DNA of 64,000 nt from Burkholderiales bacterium (lineage in GTDB: Bacteria; Pseudomonadota; Gammaproteobacteria; Burkholderiales; SG8-41). The stretch is taken from positions 20,279 through 84,278 of the forward strand of contig JADZGE010000004.1 of NCBI GenBank assembly GCA_020854035.1. The letters are read 5' to 3'. A program made the position numbers and the translations under genes. The first letter of the stretch is position 1, and the number at the start of each line of letters is the position of its first letter. The notes under the pieces are model-generated. The model was not told the origin of the DNA and did no database searches. It was given only the letters and a program-made list of their open reading frames with translations. This document shows positions 18,914-27,726 of this stretch, piece after piece.

Positions 18914-19774
18914 CTACCTCCGCCCCGAGAGCTTCAATCCCGTCGCGAGCACGGCGTTCGAGCGCGCGGGCCGGGGCATGAGCCACCGGAAGCCCTGCTT
19001 CACCACTTCCTCGAGGTTTTCCTTCTCGACGTGCGGGTGGCCGCACGCGACATTCGCTTCCCTGCAGATCGCGAGGATCTCCGCGATGGCGCCCGCCACC
19101 ACCGGGTGCGAGTACTGGCGCGGGAAGCCGAGGTTCTGCGAGAGGTCGCCCTCGCCGACGATGACCGCGCCGATGCCGGGCACCTCCTTCAGGATCTTCG
19201 GCAGGTTCCGAAGACCCACGACGTCCTCGCACATGATCGCGACGAGGATCTCGCCCTTCGGGTCGAGCGGCCAGAGGTCGGCCCGCTCGTAGTATTCCTG
19301 CTGCGAGAGGCCCCAGTAGCGCGCGGCGTAGGCGGGCGCGTCGCCGCGTTGCCCCGCGGGCTCGTAACGCGGGGCGCCGGCGGGCCGGGCGTAGCGGCAC
19401 GCGGCGACGGCGCTCCGCGCCTCCTCCACCGTGCTGACGTGAGGCCACACGATGCCGTAGACGCCGCTGTCGAGTACCTGCTTCGCGACCCACTGGTTCA
19501 TTTCGCACCCGTTCGGCGGGATGCGTACCATCGGGGTCACCGCCGGCGCGAGCGAACCCGATTCCACGATCTGCCGGCGGTTGAGCAGGTACTGGAGGCA
19601 GTCGCGCAGCGCGCGCGCGTCGTAGGCGCCGTGCTCCATCTCGAAGACGACGCCGTCGTAGCCGTCGGTCGCGACGAGCTGCGCGTTCGCCGGGTCCGCC
19701 GGTGCGAAACTCACGAAGACGTTCCAGCCCTCTTCGAGGACCCCGACGATGCCGTTAAGTCGTGGAATGTTCAC
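18914..19774 (-). CDS. HpcH/HpaI-type class II aldolase
   Basis: 286 residues starting at GTG, chosen because a strong GGAGG lies eight bases upstream; an ATG 42 bases further up has no such site. The TIM-barrel family is recognisable from VVFEMEHGAYD, PMVRIPP, GIVWPHVSTVEEA and VAIMCEDVVGL. The acidic metal ligands of the family are visible (Glu in FEMEHG and in MCED). Such enzymes cleave 4-hydroxy-2-oxo acids, releasing pyruvate or oxaloacetate. The next gene upstream on the same strand is a LigJ-type hydratase, whose product would be a suitable substrate class. A combined hydratase-aldolase step is plausible but inferred. Confidence 0.88.
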   Translation of the reverse strand: MNIPRLNGIVGVLEEGWNVFVSFAPADPANAQLVATDGYDGVVFEMEHGAYDARALRDCLQYLLNRRQIVESGSLAPAVTPMVRIPPNGCEMNQWVAKQVLDSGVYGIVWPHVSTVEEARSAVAACRYARPAGAPRYEPAGQRGDAPAYAARYWGLSQQEYYERADLWPLDPKGEILVAIMCEDVVGLRNLPKILKEVPGIGAVIVGEGDLSQNLGFPRQYSHPVVAGAIAEILAICREANVACGHPHVEKENLEEVVKQGFRWLMPRPARSNAVLATGLKLSGRR

Positions 19775-20001
19775 CTGGTTGCCTCCGTTCGGTGGGGTCG
19801 GATTCACGTGCGCCACGGCAATACCCGGAGGGAACGTGGCCGCCGTGGAGCGCCGGGCGAACGACCGGTGCGAAGCCTCGTCGCGGGCCGTGCCTTGACG
19901 GACCGCCGGCCCGCACGCGGTCCTCGTCCGCGCCGTGCCTCAACTTCCGGGTGCACCCGCGTGTCGCCGTGCCCGGGCGGCTCCCGGCTGCGAGCCGGCC
20001 G

Positions 20002-21030
20002 TCACCTGGCGGGCGCACGGCGCTTGAGGAGCGCGTCGAGGCGCGGGTAGACGCGGCGGGCGTTGGCGCTGAAGATCTTCTCGCGGTCCCCCGGCTCCAG
20101 CCACGTGATCGCGTCGATGTAGCGCTTGGTATCGTCGTAGTGGAATCCCGTTTCGGGGTCTATCCCCTTCACCGCCCCGACGATCTCGGAGGCGAAGAGG
20201 ATGTTCTCGGCGGGGATGACCTTGAGCAGGAGCTCGATGCCCGGCCGGTGATAGACGCAGGTGTCGAAATACACGTTCTTCAGGAGTTCCACCAGCGGCG
20301 GGCGCTTCAGATCCTGGGCGAGCCCGCGGTAGCGGCCCCAGTGATACGGCGCGGCGCCGCCGCCGTGCGGAATCACGAACCGCAGCGCCGGGAAATCCCG
20401 GAAGAGATCCGAGAGTATGAACTGCATGAACGCGGTCGTGTCCCCGTTGATGTAGTGCGCGCCCGTGTAGTGGAAGGCCGGGTTGCACGAGCTGCTGACG
20501 TGCACCATCGCGGGCACGTCGAGCTCCACCATGGCCTCGTACAGCGGGTACCACCAGCGGTCCGTGAGCGGCGGTTCCTTCCACCAGCCCCCCGATGGAT
20601 CGGGGTTGAGATTGCAGCCGACGAATCCCAGCTCGCCGACGCAGCGCCTGAGCTCCGCCACGCAGCCCGCCGGGCTCGCGCCCGGGGACTGCGGCAACTG
20701 GCACACGCCGGCGTAGCTCGCCGGGTAGAGCGTCGCGACGCGGTGAATCATGTCGTTGCACGCGCGTGTCCAGTCGGCGCTGGTGGTCTCGTCGCCGACG
20801 TGGTGCGCCATGGCGCCCGCCTGCGGGGAGAAGATCGTGAGATCGACGCCGCGTTCGCGCTGGATGCGAAGCTGGTTCGCTTCGATCGTCTCGCGTATCT
20901 CGTCGTCGCTCACCCGGATGTCGGGCCTGACGGGCGGGAGCTTCGCGTCGAATGCCGCGACCTGCCGTTCGCGAAACGACTTGAGCGCCCCCGGCGCGGT
21001 GGTGTAGTGCCCGTGGCAGTCGATGATCAT
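20002..21030 (-). CDS. ligJ: 4-oxalomesaconate hydratase (LigJ type, amidohydrolase superfamily)
   Basis: 342 residues, the normal size. It belongs to the amidohydrolase branch with ACMSD and LigJ. The N-terminal metal motif is DCHGHYTT. Later ligand or active-site stretches are MVHVSSS, FVIPHGGG and FASEIVGAV, and the GIDPETGFHYDDTKRYID segment is one I associate with LigJ. LigJ hydrates 4-oxalomesaconate to 4-carboxy-4-hydroxy-2-oxoadipate in protocatechuate or gallate 4,5-cleavage. No dioxygenase or LigC/LigI is in the window, so the rest of the pathway must lie elsewhere or the substrate may differ. It is followed on the minus strand, after about 230 non-coding bases, by the aldolase. Confidence 0.85.
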   Translation of the reverse strand: MIIDCHGHYTTAPGALKSFRERQVAAFDAKLPPVRPDIRVSDDEIRETIEANQLRIQRERGVDLTIFSPQAGAMAHHVGDETTSADWTRACNDMIHRVATLYPASYAGVCQLPQSPGASPAGCVAELRRCVGELGFVGCNLNPDPSGGWWKEPPLTDRWWYPLYEAMVELDVPAMVHVSSSCNPAFHYTGAHYINGDTTAFMQFILSDLFRDFPALRFVIPHGGGAAPYHWGRYRGLAQDLKRPPLVELLKNVYFDTCVYHRPGIELLLKVIPAENILFASEIVGAVKGIDPETGFHYDDTKRYIDAITWLEPGDREKIFSANARRVYPRLDALLKRRAPAR

Positions 21031-21096
21031 CTTGAAAGCTGGCGGCTGTCAGTGGACAGGTGGCAGCAAGCGTTCTCCGAATTCTGGCGGCCGACC

Positions 21097-21124
21097 GCTG
21101 ACGGCTGACGGCTTGCGGCTGAGG
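21097..21124. repeat. Four imperfect tandem 7-base units
   Basis: The units GCTGACG, GCTGACG, GCTTGCG and GCTGAGG follow each other in the short gap between the LigJ-type gene and the decayed enoyl-CoA hydratase. This is a small slippage-type repeat with no evident function. Confidence 0.7.
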
Positions 21125-21128
21125 GCTT

Positions 21129-21597
21129 CTACCGTATGTCCTCGAGCTTCGGCGTGCGGGCGCGGTCCCCGGGGCTCTCCCAGCCCTTGAACGCGGGCGC
21201 GCGCTTCTCGGCGAAGGCCTTGCGCGATTCCATGAGGTCGCCCTTCGCGCCGTGATCCCTGAGCCTCGCGGCGAATCGCGCGAGCCGCCCGGGCACGCTC
21301 GCGCGCATGGCGCGCATCATGGCGAGCGTATTCACCCGGCATGCCGGCGGGAGCGCAAGGAGGTGCGCCGCCATTTCGCGGGCCGCCGGGAGCAGTCGAT
21401 CGGGCGCGAGCAGCCGGTTGATGAAGCCGAGTTCGTGCAGCCGCTCGGAAGAGAAGCGGAACGCGAACGCCAGCTAATTCGTTCCACGCCGCGCAAAGCG
21501 CCGCGCGAAGCTCCGTGTTGAGCGCGTTCGGCCGTTCGGGCCGGTTCATGCGCAGGACCATGATGCCGTCGCCGCGTTCCACTTCCAGTACGCTCAT
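21129..21597 (-). pseudogene. Enoyl-CoA hydratase/isomerase remnant with internal deletion and frameshift
   Basis: The first about 42 codons (21597 to about 21475) encode a normal crotonase N-terminus: VERGDGIMVLRMNRPERPNA and NTELRAALCAAWNEL. The frame then shifts. The adjacent frame encodes a normal crotonase C-terminus (FRFSSERLHELGFINRLL, later SRKAFAEKRAPAFKGW) down to a stop at 21129, with a TAG at the joint near 21478. About 100 or more central residues, including the oxyanion-hole region, are missing. Total coding capacity is about 155 codons against about 260 for the family. It sits between catabolic genes and was probably once part of their operon. An assembly error at the joint is possible but would have to remove several hundred bases. 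Confidence 0.85.
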
Positions 21598-21658
21598 TGA
21601 CCGCTCTCCTGTCCCGACCGGCGTCGACCGCCGGTGGCGAACAAAGGCGCCGGGTGAT

Positions 21659-22384
21659 TCAGAACTTCTCCAGGTACGGACGCAGGTCGAGTTCCAGCGT
21701 CCACGCGCTCGGCTTCTGCAGGTGGAGCTGGTAGTACGCCTCGGCGATCGCCTCCGGGGAGAGAACCGCGTCCGCGCCCCGCTCCGCCTGGCTGCGCCCG
21801 GGCCGGTCGCTCTCGATCTGGCCGTCGATGACGACGTGCGCGACGTGTATTCCCCGGGGCTGGAATTCGCGCGCCATGCTCTGCGCGAGCGCCCGCAGCC
21901 CGAATTTGCCGACCGCCATGTTGACGAAGTTGGCGCTCCCGCGCAGGCTCGCGGTCGCGCCGGTGAAGATGATCGTGCCGCGGTGCCGGTTTTCCATGCC
22001 GTTCGCGAGCATCGCGCGCGCGGCTTCGCGCCCGACGAGGAAGCCGCCCATGCAGGCCGCCTTCCAGCAGCGCTCGAACTCGGCGGCGGTCGTCTCCAGT
22101 ACCGCCCTGCGTATCGACCCGCTCGCGTTGTAGACGACGAGCCGCAGCGCGCCGAGATCGGAGGATACGGCCGGGATGAGCCGCTGCACGGCGCCCTCGT
22201 CGATCGCGTCGCAGCCGTAGGCGCGCGCTCCCGCGCCGAGCGCCCGCACGAGGCCGGCGAGTTCGGCGGCCGTGCGGCGCGCCAGCGCGACCTTCATGCC
22301 GGCGCCGGCGAAGCGGCGCGCGAGCGCCGAACCGAGCCCCGGTCCCGCGCCCACGATGAGCGCGGTGCCGCCGGAATCAGCCAT
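21659..22384 (-). CDS. Short-chain dehydrogenase/reductase (SDR) lacking the catalytic tyrosine
   Basis: 241 residues. The Rossmann motif is IVGAGPGLGSALA at residue 10, followed by a basic RR near 37 that favours NADP(H), and a YNASG in place of the common NNAG. In the active-site region the expected Y-x-x-x-K reads M-A-V-G-K (within NMAVGKFGLRALAQS), so the tyrosine is replaced by methionine while the lysine and an upstream serine (GATAS) remain. It may be a non-canonical SDR or a binding protein. An AAAGGA ribosome-binding site precedes the ATG. It lies downstream of the aconitase on the same strand, with 191 bases between. Confidence 0.9.
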   Translation of the reverse strand: MADSGGTALIVGAGPGLGSALARRFAGAGMKVALARRTAAELAGLVRALGAGARAYGCDAIDEGAVQRLIPAVSSDLGALRLVVYNASGSIRRAVLETTAAEFERCWKAACMGGFLVGREAARAMLANGMENRHRGTIIFTGATASLRGSANFVNMAVGKFGLRALAQSMAREFQPRGIHVAHVVIDGQIESDRPGRSQAERGADAVLSPEAIAEAYYQLHLQKPSAWTLELDLRPYLEKF

Positions 22385-22575
22385 GTTGCAATCCTTTCAC
22401 CCGCGGAATCACGCGCGGCGACCCGCACGAAATGCAATGCCGGATGGTATCACCATCAAAAACCGGCCAGCGACGACCGGATCGCGGTCGCGGCCGGGGC
22501 GCGGGCGGCGCGGGCGGTTCGGTACCCGGAAGAGCCTGCCCGTGCGATTGCGCGTGCTCGCGCAGCCGGTTCGCC

Positions 22576-25269
22576 TCACGAGCCTTGCAGGAGCTGGCGC
22601 AGCACGTAGGGCAGGATGCCGCCGTGCGCGAAGTACTCGGCCTCGATCGGGATGTCGACGCGCGCGGTGAGCGTCACCGCGCGCGCGGTGCCGTCGCGGC
22701 GGCGTACCGTCATCGTCACCTCCTGGCGCGGCCGGACGCCGCCGCGTAGCCCCGCGAGATCGAACGTCTCGGTGCCGTCGAGCCCCAGCGAGCGCGCGCC
22801 GTCGTCCGCCTGGAACTGGCACGGCAGCACTCCCATGTGGACGAGGTTCGCGCGATGAATGCGCTCGAAGCTCCGCGCGAGGACGGCCTTCACGCCGAGC
22901 AGCAGCGGCGCCTTGGCCGCCCAGTCGCGCGAGGAGCCCATGCCGTAGTCCTCGCCCGCGACGACGATGAGCGGCACGCGCTCGCCGCGGTAGCGCATCG
23001 CGGCATCGAAGACGCGGCATTTCTCGCCCGATGGCTGGTGCACGGTGACATCTCCCTCCGTCCCCGGGGCGAGCAGGTTGCGGATGCGGGCGTTCGTGAA
23101 GGCGCCGCGGATCATCACTTCGTGGTTGCAGCGGCGCGTGCCGAAATGACTGAAGTCGGAGGGCGCGACACCGCGCGCCGCGAGCCAGGAGCCGGCGGGT
23201 GTCCCCGGTCGAATGCGTGACACGGGACTGATGTGGTCCGTCGTGATCGAGTCGCCGTAGATGGCGAGGGCGCGCGCGCCCGTGATGTCGCCTGGCGGCG
23301 CGGGACGCGGGCCGAACCCCAGGAGGTAGGGCGGTTCCGTGATCCAGGTGGACTCCCGGTCCCACGGATACACCGCGCCCGGCGCGACCGGAATGGCGTC
23401 CCACAGCTCGCGCATGCCGGAGAGCTCACCGTACTCGCGAAGATAATCGGCCGCGTTCGCGGCGTATTCCATCGTCGCGGCAACCTCGGCGTCCGTGGGC
23501 CAGATGTCCCGGAGAAAGACGGGGCGACCGTCCGCGCCGGCGCCGAGCGGTTCGGTCGTGAGGTCCACGTTCACGGTGCCGGCGAGCGCGTAGGCGAGGA
23601 CGAGCGGCGGGCTCGCGAGGAAGTTCGCCTTGATGTTCGCGTGAACCCGCGCCTCGAAGTTGCGGTTGCCCGAGAGCACGGCGCAGGCCACGATGTCCTC
23701 GCGCGCCACCGCCTCCTCGATCCCGGGAGCAAGCGGCCCGGCCGCGCCCATGCAGGTCGTGCAACCGTAGGCGACCACCCCGAAGCCGATCGCCTCGAGA
23801 AAGGGCAGCAGGCGAGCGGCGCGCAGGTAGGCGGTCACGACCTTCGAGCCCGGCGCGAGCGAGGTCTTCACCCGGGGATGGGGGGCAAGCCCCTTCTCGA
23901 CGGCCTTCTTCGCCATGAGGCCCGCGGCGAGGAGCAGGGCCGGATTGGAAGTGTTGGTGCAGGAGGTGATCGCGGCGATCAGCACGTCGCCGTGCCCGAC
24001 GTCGCCGGCCGCGCCCTCGACGGGGACGCGCGCGGCGGCGCGGGGCGCGGACTTGCCGTAGCCGCCTTCGCCGAGCGGTCTTGCGAGGAGTTCCGCGAAC
24101 CGCGCCTTGACGCGCGGCAGGTCGACGCGATCCTGCGGGCGCCGCGGCCCCGCGACGCTCGCGGTCACCTGCCCGAGGTCGAGTTCGACGACCTCCGAGT
24201 AGTCGATGTCGCCCGCGCGGGGCGCGCCGAAGAGGCCCTGCGCGCGGTAATAGCGCTCGACGGCGTCGACGAGCGCGGGGTCGCGACCGGTCGCGCTGAG
24301 GTACTCGAGCGTGCGCTCGTCGACGCTGAAGTAGCCCATCGTGGCGCCGTATTCCGGCGCCATGTTCGCGACCACGGCGCGATCGGGCGCGGCAAGCGCG
24401 GCGACGCCCCCGCCGAAGAACTCGACGAACTTGCCGACGACCCCCGCGCGGCGCAACCGCTCGGTCACGGTCAGCGCAAGATCCGTCGCCGTCACGCCTT
24501 CGCGCAGGCGACCGCGGAGGTGCACGCCGACGACATCCGGGGTGAGGAAGGTGACCGGCTGTCCGAGCATCGCCGCCTCGGCCTCGATCCCGCCGACGCC
24601 CCAGCCCACGACGCCGATGCCGTTCACCATCGGCGTGTGCGAGTCGGTGCCGACCACGGTATCGGGGTGCCACAGCCCGTCACGTTCGCGCACGCAACGG
24701 GAGAGGTGCTCGATATTCACCTGGTGGATGATGCCGTTGCCGGGCGGGATCACGCGTACGTTCGCGTACGCGCCCTGCGCCCACTTCACGAACCGGTAGC
24801 GTTCCTCGTTGCGGCGGAACTCCAGTTCCATGTTGCGGCGCAGCGCGTCCGGGGTGCCGTGGAAATCCACCTCGACCGAGTGGTCCACCACGGCGTCCAC
24901 CGGGACGAGCGGCTCGATCATCCGCGGATCGTGCCCGAGCCGCGCGGCCGCGGCGCGCATCGCGGTGAGGTCGTTCAGCGTGGGGAAGCCGATCATGTCC
25001 TGCAACACGATGCGCACGGCGAGGAAGGGAATCTCGGCCGTCCGGGCGGCATCCGGGCGCCATCCCGCGAGCGCACGCACGTGTTCGGCGGTGACGCGCC
25101 GGCCGTCGCAGTTGCGCACGAGCGACTCGAGCACGATGGCGAGCGTGCGGGGCAGGCGGGAGATCCGTCCCAGCCCGGCCGCCTCCAGCGCGGCGAGGCT
25201 GTGATAGCGGCCGCCGCCGCGGCCGGGGTTGAAACTTCTCAGCGTGTCGAATGCATCGCGGGAGGGCAT
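22576..25269 (-). CDS. acnA: Aconitate hydratase A
   Basis: 897 residues, matching AcnA. The chosen start begins MPSRDAFDTLRSFNPG; a much longer frame exists upstream but encodes nothing family-like. The 4Fe-4S ligands are in ITSCTNTSNP (about residue 425) and GCTTCMG (about 492). The swivel domain carries the intact GSSRDWAAK loop with the catalytic serine near 763. Substrate-binding stretches GTDSHTPM and SGNRNFEARVH are present. It interconverts citrate and isocitrate in the cytoplasm; some AcnA paralogues serve the 2-methylcitrate cycle, but no prpB/prpC is seen here. A TATGCT -10-like box lies about 35 bases upstream. Confidence 0.97.
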   Translation of the reverse strand: MPSRDAFDTLRSFNPGRGGGRYHSLAALEAAGLGRISRLPRTLAIVLESLVRNCDGRRVTAEHVRALAGWRPDAARTAEIPFLAVRIVLQDMIGFPTLNDLTAMRAAAARLGHDPRMIEPLVPVDAVVDHSVEVDFHGTPDALRRNMELEFRRNEERYRFVKWAQGAYANVRVIPPGNGIIHQVNIEHLSRCVRERDGLWHPDTVVGTDSHTPMVNGIGVVGWGVGGIEAEAAMLGQPVTFLTPDVVGVHLRGRLREGVTATDLALTVTERLRRAGVVGKFVEFFGGGVAALAAPDRAVVANMAPEYGATMGYFSVDERTLEYLSATGRDPALVDAVERYYRAQGLFGAPRAGDIDYSEVVELDLGQVTASVAGPRRPQDRVDLPRVKARFAELLARPLGEGGYGKSAPRAAARVPVEGAAGDVGHGDVLIAAITSCTNTSNPALLLAAGLMAKKAVEKGLAPHPRVKTSLAPGSKVVTAYLRAARLLPFLEAIGFGVVAYGCTTCMGAAGPLAPGIEEAVAREDIVACAVLSGNRNFEARVHANIKANFLASPPLVLAYALAGTVNVDLTTEPLGAGADGRPVFLRDIWPTDAEVAATMEYAANAADYLREYGELSGMRELWDAIPVAPGAVYPWDRESTWITEPPYLLGFGPRPAPPGDITGARALAIYGDSITTDHISPVSRIRPGTPAGSWLAARGVAPSDFSHFGTRRCNHEVMIRGAFTNARIRNLLAPGTEGDVTVHQPSGEKCRVFDAAMRYRGERVPLIVVAGEDYGMGSSRDWAAKAPLLLGVKAVLARSFERIHRANLVHMGVLPCQFQADDGARSLGLDGTETFDLAGLRGGVRPRQEVTMTVRRRDGTARAVTLTARVDIPIEAEYFAHGGILPYVLRQLLQGS

Positions 25270-25444
25270 GGGCGCAAGGCGGCGCGGGCGGGCGTCCAGC
25301 ATACCGGAAAGCCAGGGTGGCAACGTGCTGGAACGAGGCAGGCGCGCGCACCGGGGATGCCCCGTCGCCGGGTGCGCGGATCCTTCATGCGCCGCGGGCG
25401 AACGCGACCGGCGCCGGCGCCGGCCGCTCGAGGGCACCGGAGGA

Positions 25445-26602
25445 TCACAGCTTCGAAAGTATCTCGGCCCCGCGAGCGAGAGTCTCTTCCGACTTGGCGA
25501 AGCAGAACCGCAGCACCTTGTGCCCGGGCGGCTCGCGGTAGAAGGCGGAGACGGGGATCGCGGCCACGCCGTGCTCGACGGTGAGGCGCACGGCGAGATC
25601 GGAGTCGTTCTCGTCGCTGATCTCGTCGTAGGCGAGGTTCTGGAAGAAAGTGCCGCGCGAAGGCAGCGGCCGCCAGCGCGAACCCCGCATCCCCGCGAGG
25701 AAGAAGTCGCGCTTCTTCTGGTAGAACGCGGCGAGGGCAAGGTAGGCGTCCGGGTCCTTCATGTAATCGGCGAGCGCGTACTGGAGCGGGCCGTTGGTGA
25801 CGAAGACATTGAACTGGTGGACCTTGCGGAATTCCGCCATCAACTCCCCGGGGGCGACAACGTAGCCCATCTTCCACCCGGTGACGTGGTAGGTCTTGCC
25901 AAAGGAGGACACGACGTAGCTCCGCGCGGCGAGCCCCGGGTAGCGCGCGCAGCTCTCGTGCCGCATGCCGTCGAACACGATGTGCTCGTAGACTTCGTCG
26001 GCGATCACGACGATGTCGGTGCCGCGCAGCACCGATTCCAGCATCCGCATGTCCTCGCCCGAGAGCACGCTCGCCGTCGGATTGTTGGGCGTGTTGACGA
26101 CGAGCGCGCGCGTGCGCGGGGTGATCGCGCGGGCGAGCGCCGCCCAGTCGACGGCATAGTCCGGGTAGCGCAACGGCACGTACACCGGCACGCCGCCGCT
26201 CACCTCCACGGCCGGGCCGTAGCTGTCGTAGGTCGGTTCGAACAGGATCACTTCGTCGCCGGGGCGCACCAGCGTCGCCACGGCGTTGAAGATGCCGTAG
26301 GTCGCGCCCGGCACGACCGTCACCTCGTGCTCGGGGTCGTAGCGGGTGCCGTAGAGCGCCGCCATCTTCTCGGCGATCCGTTCGCGCAGGGGCATGATCC
26401 CGGCCATCGGCGGGTCCTGGTTCAGGCCCGCGTTGAAGTACTTCGTGACGAGCTCGCGCAGCCGCGGCGAGCAGTCGAAATCCGGAAAACCCTGGGAAAG
26501 GTTGATGGCGCCGTGCTCCGCCGCGAGCCGCGACATCACCGTGAAGATGGTCGTGCCCGCTCGCGGGAGCTTGGAGGCGATGCGGCCGGGAAACTGCGGC
26601 AT
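25445..26602 (-). CDS. ybdL: Class I/II PLP-dependent aminotransferase (YbdL-type methionine aminotransferase)
   Basis: 385 residues, one fewer than E. coli YbdL, with the same order of motifs: KLPRAGTTIFTVMSRLA at the N-terminus, INLSQGFPDFD near 33, VVPGATYGIF near 96, NTPNNPTASV near 170 and ADEVYEHI near 200. The PLP lysine is in SSFGKTYHVTGWKMGY near 232, and the C-terminal substrate arginine is in VLRFCFAK. YbdL transfers the amino group from methionine and aromatic amino acids to 2-oxo acids. A TAGAAT box (about 26633-26638) lies 30 bases upstream on the minus strand, leaving a short leader. It is followed by aconitase with a 175-base gap and is probably separate. Confidence 0.93.
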   Translation of the reverse strand: MPQFPGRIASKLPRAGTTIFTVMSRLAAEHGAINLSQGFPDFDCSPRLRELVTKYFNAGLNQDPPMAGIMPLRERIAEKMAALYGTRYDPEHEVTVVPGATYGIFNAVATLVRPGDEVILFEPTYDSYGPAVEVSGGVPVYVPLRYPDYAVDWAALARAITPRTRALVVNTPNNPTASVLSGEDMRMLESVLRGTDIVVIADEVYEHIVFDGMRHESCARYPGLAARSYVVSSFGKTYHVTGWKMGYVVAPGELMAEFRKVHQFNVFVTNGPLQYALADYMKDPDAYLALAAFYQKKRDFFLAGMRGSRWRPLPSRGTFFQNLAYDEISDENDSDLAVRLTVEHGVAAIPVSAFYREPPGHKVLRFCFAKSEETLARGAEILSKL

Positions 26603-26771
26603 GCGGGACCGGAGAGCGATGCTACCGGCCCGATTCTAGCAGCGAGACGCGGGCAGCCCCCGGAGGCCGGGCGCCGGCCGCCGGCAGTCGGCCGCCGGTG
26701 TCGCCGTTCTCCTTCGACGCCGCCTGCATGCTGTCCCGTGACGAACGGCGGCGGGTTTCACGACGCTTCCC

Positions 26772-27659
26772 CTAACGCCCCGCGAGTACCGTGAAGTCCC
26801 CGACGTAGCCCTGGACACGGTTCGCGAGGTGGGCGTGCTGCGCGGGCGAGAGCGTACGCGCTACCGCGTAGTAGGCGTCGATGCTCCGTTCGCGCGCCTC
26901 CTGGAACTGGCGCGCTTCCTCCGGCGCGCGGCCCTCCTCCCAGTTGGCGAGCCAGTGGCGCAGGCGCGCGGCGAAGGCGGAGCGATCGTCCCGCTGCTCC
27001 AAGAGTTCGAGGAACTCGCGCTGGCGCCGCAGCCGCTCGTGGTGGCGCAGGCGCTCCAGCGACGGCGTCCCGGCGACGGCCGCCGCGACCCGTTGCTGCT
27101 GCTCGGGCTCGAGGTCGCCGGTCCAGTTCTCGATCCGCGAGACGAGACGCTTCACGCGAGCCGACCGGCGCTCCTGCCGGCTCGCGTCGAGCTTGTGCTC
27201 GCGCACGAAGCGCCGGTTGTCCTTCTCCCAGCGCGCCTTCAGGTGTTCGATCTGCCGTGGCGTGACAGTGGCGAGGAGGGCGGCCGCATCGTCGGCGCCG
27301 CGTCGCGCCAGCGTGCGGAACCGCTCTTCGACGCCCGCCATGAGCCAGCTCACGTCCGCGCGCGTGACGCCGCGCTCGAGCCTCGCCCGGGCCTCGGTAA
27401 GAAAGGCGGCGTATTCGGGGAGCTGCTCGCGGCGATGCCACTCGTGCAGGCGCTCGAAGCGGGCGAGAAAGTCCTGCCGCTGCCGCGGGTCGAGGTCGAA
27501 GTACTCGTCGGCGCGGTAGACCGCGAAGGTGTCGAGCTGGCCATAGCCCAGACGCAGCATCGTGCAGCCCGCCAGCACGGCGAGCGAGGCCGCGATCGCG
27601 AGCGCCGCGGCTATTGCCGACCCGCGCGGGAGGCAGGACAATGCCTTCGAACCTCGCAT
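26772..27659 (-). CDS. DUF6279 family lipoprotein
   Basis: 295 residues from the ATG at 27659. This start places a lipoprotein signal peptide ending in the lipobox LAGC near residue 31; two upstream ATGs would lengthen the n-region unnaturally. The mature part starts with MLRLGYGQLDTFAVYRADEY and carries the family's LDPRQRQDFLARFERLHEWH and RREQLPEYA motifs. The rest is almost entirely helical with many Arg and Glu residues. The lipoprotein should be anchored to the inner leaflet of the outer membrane; its role is unknown. It is divergent from the TPR glycosyltransferase gene with a 67-base gap. Confidence 0.88.
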   Translation of the reverse strand: MRGSKALSCLPRGSAIAAALAIAASLAVLAGCTMLRLGYGQLDTFAVYRADEYFDLDPRQRQDFLARFERLHEWHRREQLPEYAAFLTEARARLERGVTRADVSWLMAGVEERFRTLARRGADDAAALLATVTPRQIEHLKARWEKDNRRFVREHKLDASRQERRSARVKRLVSRIENWTGDLEPEQQQRVAAAVAGTPSLERLRHHERLRRQREFLELLEQRDDRSAFAARLRHWLANWEEGRAPEEARQFQEARERSIDAYYAVARTLSPAQHAHLANRVQGYVGDFTVLAGR

Positions 27660-27726
27660 GGCCCATCCGACTGCGCCGACGCCCATTGGTTTCCGCGTAT
27701 CTCCCGCCCGCACCGTGCCCGACCGG

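Noticed and set aside
19775..20001. A coding region between aldolase and LigJ-type genes
   Set aside because: Open frames here are short, overlap each other, and lack family motifs or ribosome-binding sites. Nothing else was recognised.
21475..21480. In-frame TAG in the enoyl-CoA hydratase as a recoded (pyrrolysine) codon
   Set aside because: The reading frame also shifts and over 100 conserved residues are missing at the same place. This is decay and not recoding.
22443..22462. Hairpin GATGGT-ATC-ACCATC with an A run as terminator of acnA
   Set aside because: On the minus strand, where acnA is read, the T run precedes the hairpin, so it does not have terminator polarity.
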